A DNA stretch of 6,893 nt from an uncultured Oscillospiraceae bacterium. Its GTDB lineage: Bacteria > Bacillota > Clostridia > Oscillospirales > Oscillospiraceae. Numbering within the stretch: position 1 is the stretch's first letter; each line of letters starts with the position of its first letter. Below, piece by piece: positions 5,545-6,893 of this stretch. The stretch is taken from the NCBI GenBank assembly GCA_958438185.1, contig CAUBQU010000072.1, positions 1 through 6,893 on the forward strand, written 5' to 3'. The notes under the pieces are model-generated. The model saw only the letters and a list, made by a program, of their open reading frames with translations. It made no database searches and was not told the origin of the DNA. The translations under genes were made by a program, and so were the position numbers.

Positions 5545-6864
5545 TCAGGAATTTGCGGCTTTCGCCTTGGCGTCCCGCAGCTTTTGCTTGCCGGCGCGGA
5601 AGCTCTGGACGAGATGGATCTTGGCCGGGCACGTATACGCGCAGGAGCCGCATTCGATGCAATCCAGCAGGTGCATCCGCTCCAGGCCCTCCAGATCGTC
5701 CGCCTCCTCGTACCGGTGCAGGTACAGCGGCATCAGGTGCATCGGGCAGACGCCGACGCACTTGCCGCAGCGGATGCAATGGGGGTTGGCCTTCTCGCAG
5801 TTGTCCTCCTGGGAGAAGACGACGATGGCGTTCGTCCCCTTGATGACCGGCACGGCCATATCAAACTGGGCCACGCCCATCATCGGGCCGCCGGACAGGA
5901 CCTTATACGCATCCTCCCGGACGCCGCAGGCCTCCAGCAGCTCTGCAAACGACGTGCCGATGCAGACCTCAAAATTCGCCGGGCTGGCCACGCCCTTGCC
6001 GGTGACCGTCACGATCCGGCGGATCAGCGGCATCCCGTCATAGACGGCGTCGCACACCGCGGCACAGGTCGCGGCGTTGAATACTGCGCAGCCAACTGCC
6101 GCCGGCAGCCCGCCGGGGGGCACCTGGCGGCCTGTGATTGCCTGAATCAGCTGCTTTTCCGCGCCCTGGGGGTAGCGGGTGTGCAACGGGTGTACCGTGA
6201 TATCCTTCGCGTCGCCCAGCGCCTTGCGCAGCGCCGCGATGGCCTCGGGCTTATTTTCTTCAATACCAATGTGGGCCTCTGCCAGGCCCATGACCTTCAT
6301 CAGGACCCGCAGGCCCCGCAGCAGCCGCTCCGGCTGCTCCCGCATGAGCCGGTCGTCGGCGGTGATGTACGGCTCGCACTCGGCGGCATTGACAATGATG
6401 GTATCCACCTTGCCGATGCCGGAGGAGAGCTTGACATGGGTCGGGAACGTTGCGCCGCCCATGCCGACGATCCCCGCTTCGCGGATGATCTCCATCAGCT
6501 GCTCCGGCGTCAGCCCATCGATGGACTCATAGCTGTGCAGCGTCGGACAGAGGGTGTTCTGCCCGTCGTTTTCAATGACGATAGCGAGCATATTGCTGCC
6601 GTTCGTGTGCGGCAGGGCCGCGATCTTTTTCACTTTTCCGGAAACCGGCGCATGTACCGGCACGCAAAGGCCGGTATTATCGCCCAGCTTCTGCCCCACT
6701 GTCACCTGGTCGCCGACCTGCACCAGCGGTTTGCAGGGCGCGCCGATGTGCTGCGACAGCGGAATGGTCACCTGTTTCGGTGCGGGAAAGGGTGTGATCG
6801 CTTTCTCACGGGAAAGCGCCTTCCGGTCATCCGGATGGATCCCGCCAAAGAACAGACGTGCCAT
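5545..6864 (-). CDS. rnfC: Rnf complex subunit RnfC, NAD(H)-binding Fe-S flavoprotein
   Basis: Peripheral cytoplasmic subunit of 439 residues that carries electrons to NAD+. In order: an N-terminal barrel-sandwich region (about 30-80) with VHAPVSGKV, a fold related to the complex I 51-kDa subunit with the nucleotide/FMN loop GIVGMGGATFP (131-141), the family signatures NAAECEPYITADDRLM (159-174) and YPQGAEKQLIQ (231-241), an SLBB-like region (about 280-335), and a two-cluster ferredoxin domain with Cys363/366/369/373 and Cys402/405/408/412. The length matches the short RnfC of Firmicutes, which lacks the long Ala/Lys-rich tail of proteobacterial forms. It is first in the operon, with GAGGTGATC (6870-6878) five bases before its ATG. 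The operon promoter must lie beyond the right edge or in the last few bases. Confidence 0.97.
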   Translation of the reverse strand: MARLFFGGIHPDDRKALSREKAITPFPAPKQVTIPLSQHIGAPCKPLVQVGDQVTVGQKLGDNTGLCVPVHAPVSGKVKKIAALPHTNGSNMLAIVIENDGQNTLCPTLHSYESIDGLTPEQLMEIIREAGIVGMGGATFPTHVKLSSGIGKVDTIIVNAAECEPYITADDRLMREQPERLLRGLRVLMKVMGLAEAHIGIEENKPEAIAALRKALGDAKDITVHPLHTRYPQGAEKQLIQAITGRQVPPGGLPAAVGCAVFNAATCAAVCDAVYDGMPLIRRIVTVTGKGVASPANFEVCIGTSFAELLEACGVREDAYKVLSGGPMMGVAQFDMAVPVIKGTNAIVVFSQEDNCEKANPHCIRCGKCVGVCPMHLMPLYLHRYEEADDLEGLERMHLLDCIECGSCAYTCPAKIHLVQSFRAGKQKLRDAKAKAANS

Positions 6865-6869
6865 AGTTG

Positions 6870-6878
6870 GATCACCTC
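6870..6878 (-). promoter_or_regulatory. Ribosome binding site of rnfC
   Basis: GAGGTGATC on the minus strand is an extended complement to the 16S rRNA 3' end and sits five bases before the rnfC ATG (6862-6864). It decides the start, since the reading frame stays open upstream to the edge of the window. Confidence 0.85.
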
Positions 6879-6893
6879 TTCTTAATGTGTAGT

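Noticed and set aside
5086..6885. Plus-strand open frame of about 600 codons opposite rnfC and the start of rnfD.
   Set aside because: It lies in the same codon register as rnfC, so its stops would need TTA, CTA or TCA codons in the sense gene. These are rare at this GC content, so a long antisense frame is expected. Its translation is rich in His, Arg, Gln, Asp and Ala with no recognisable domain.
1..6893. CRISPR array, tRNA or rRNA genes, insertion sequences, phage genes or toxin-antitoxin pairs.
   Set aside because: No spaced repeats, tRNA-like folds, transposase or integrase motifs or terminal inverted repeats were seen; nearly all bases are accounted for by the eight genes and one 223-base intergenic region.

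Overview
The window is a high-GC, tightly packed stretch with every gene on the minus strand. Read 5'->3' on that strand, it holds a complete six-gene rnf operon followed, across a terminator and a new promoter, by the first two genes of an ABC uptake system. The gene order rnfC-D-G-E-A-B, the short RnfC, the cysteine-rich RnfB, the strong GGAGG-type ribosome binding sites and the lipoprotein signal of the binding protein all suggest a strictly anaerobic Bacillota, most likely a GC-rich Clostridia lineage such as gut Oscillospirales. That taxonomic call is inference, because the window carries no rRNA or marker gene.

Layout, from the upstream end. rnfC (6864-5545), rnfD (5532-4534), rnfG (4537-3992), rnfE (3979-3338), rnfA (3341-2733) and rnfB (2718-1894) are separated by 12-14 bases or overlap by four. 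Together they encode the membrane Rnf complex, a ferredoxin:NAD+ oxidoreductase that pumps Na+ or H+. The likely electron path runs from ferredoxin to RnfB, then the membrane [2Fe-2S] site between RnfA and RnfE, the covalent FMN groups on RnfG and RnfD, and RnfC with NAD+. All key cysteines and both flavinylation threonines are present, so the complex looks functional. A rho-independent terminator follows rnfB at about 1839-1885.

An AT-rich intergenic region (1671-1893) then carries a near-consensus, extended -10 promoter on the minus strand. It contains two 10-bp palindromes, and the inferred 70-base 5' leader contains an inverted repeat. This promoter drives a lipoprotein substrate-binding protein of the NMT1/TauA/SsuA type (1670-522) and an ATPase of the NitT/TauT type (510 to beyond the left edge). 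The permease is expected just outside the window. The substrate cannot be read from sequence, and a Pro-Cys-Cys-Arg-Gln-Thr-Cys motif in the binding protein is its most distinctive feature.

I do not see evidence for a wholly new system. The points most worth a second look are the palindromic promoter/leader of the transporter, the cysteine motif of the binding protein, and the paired translational coupling in the rnf operon.
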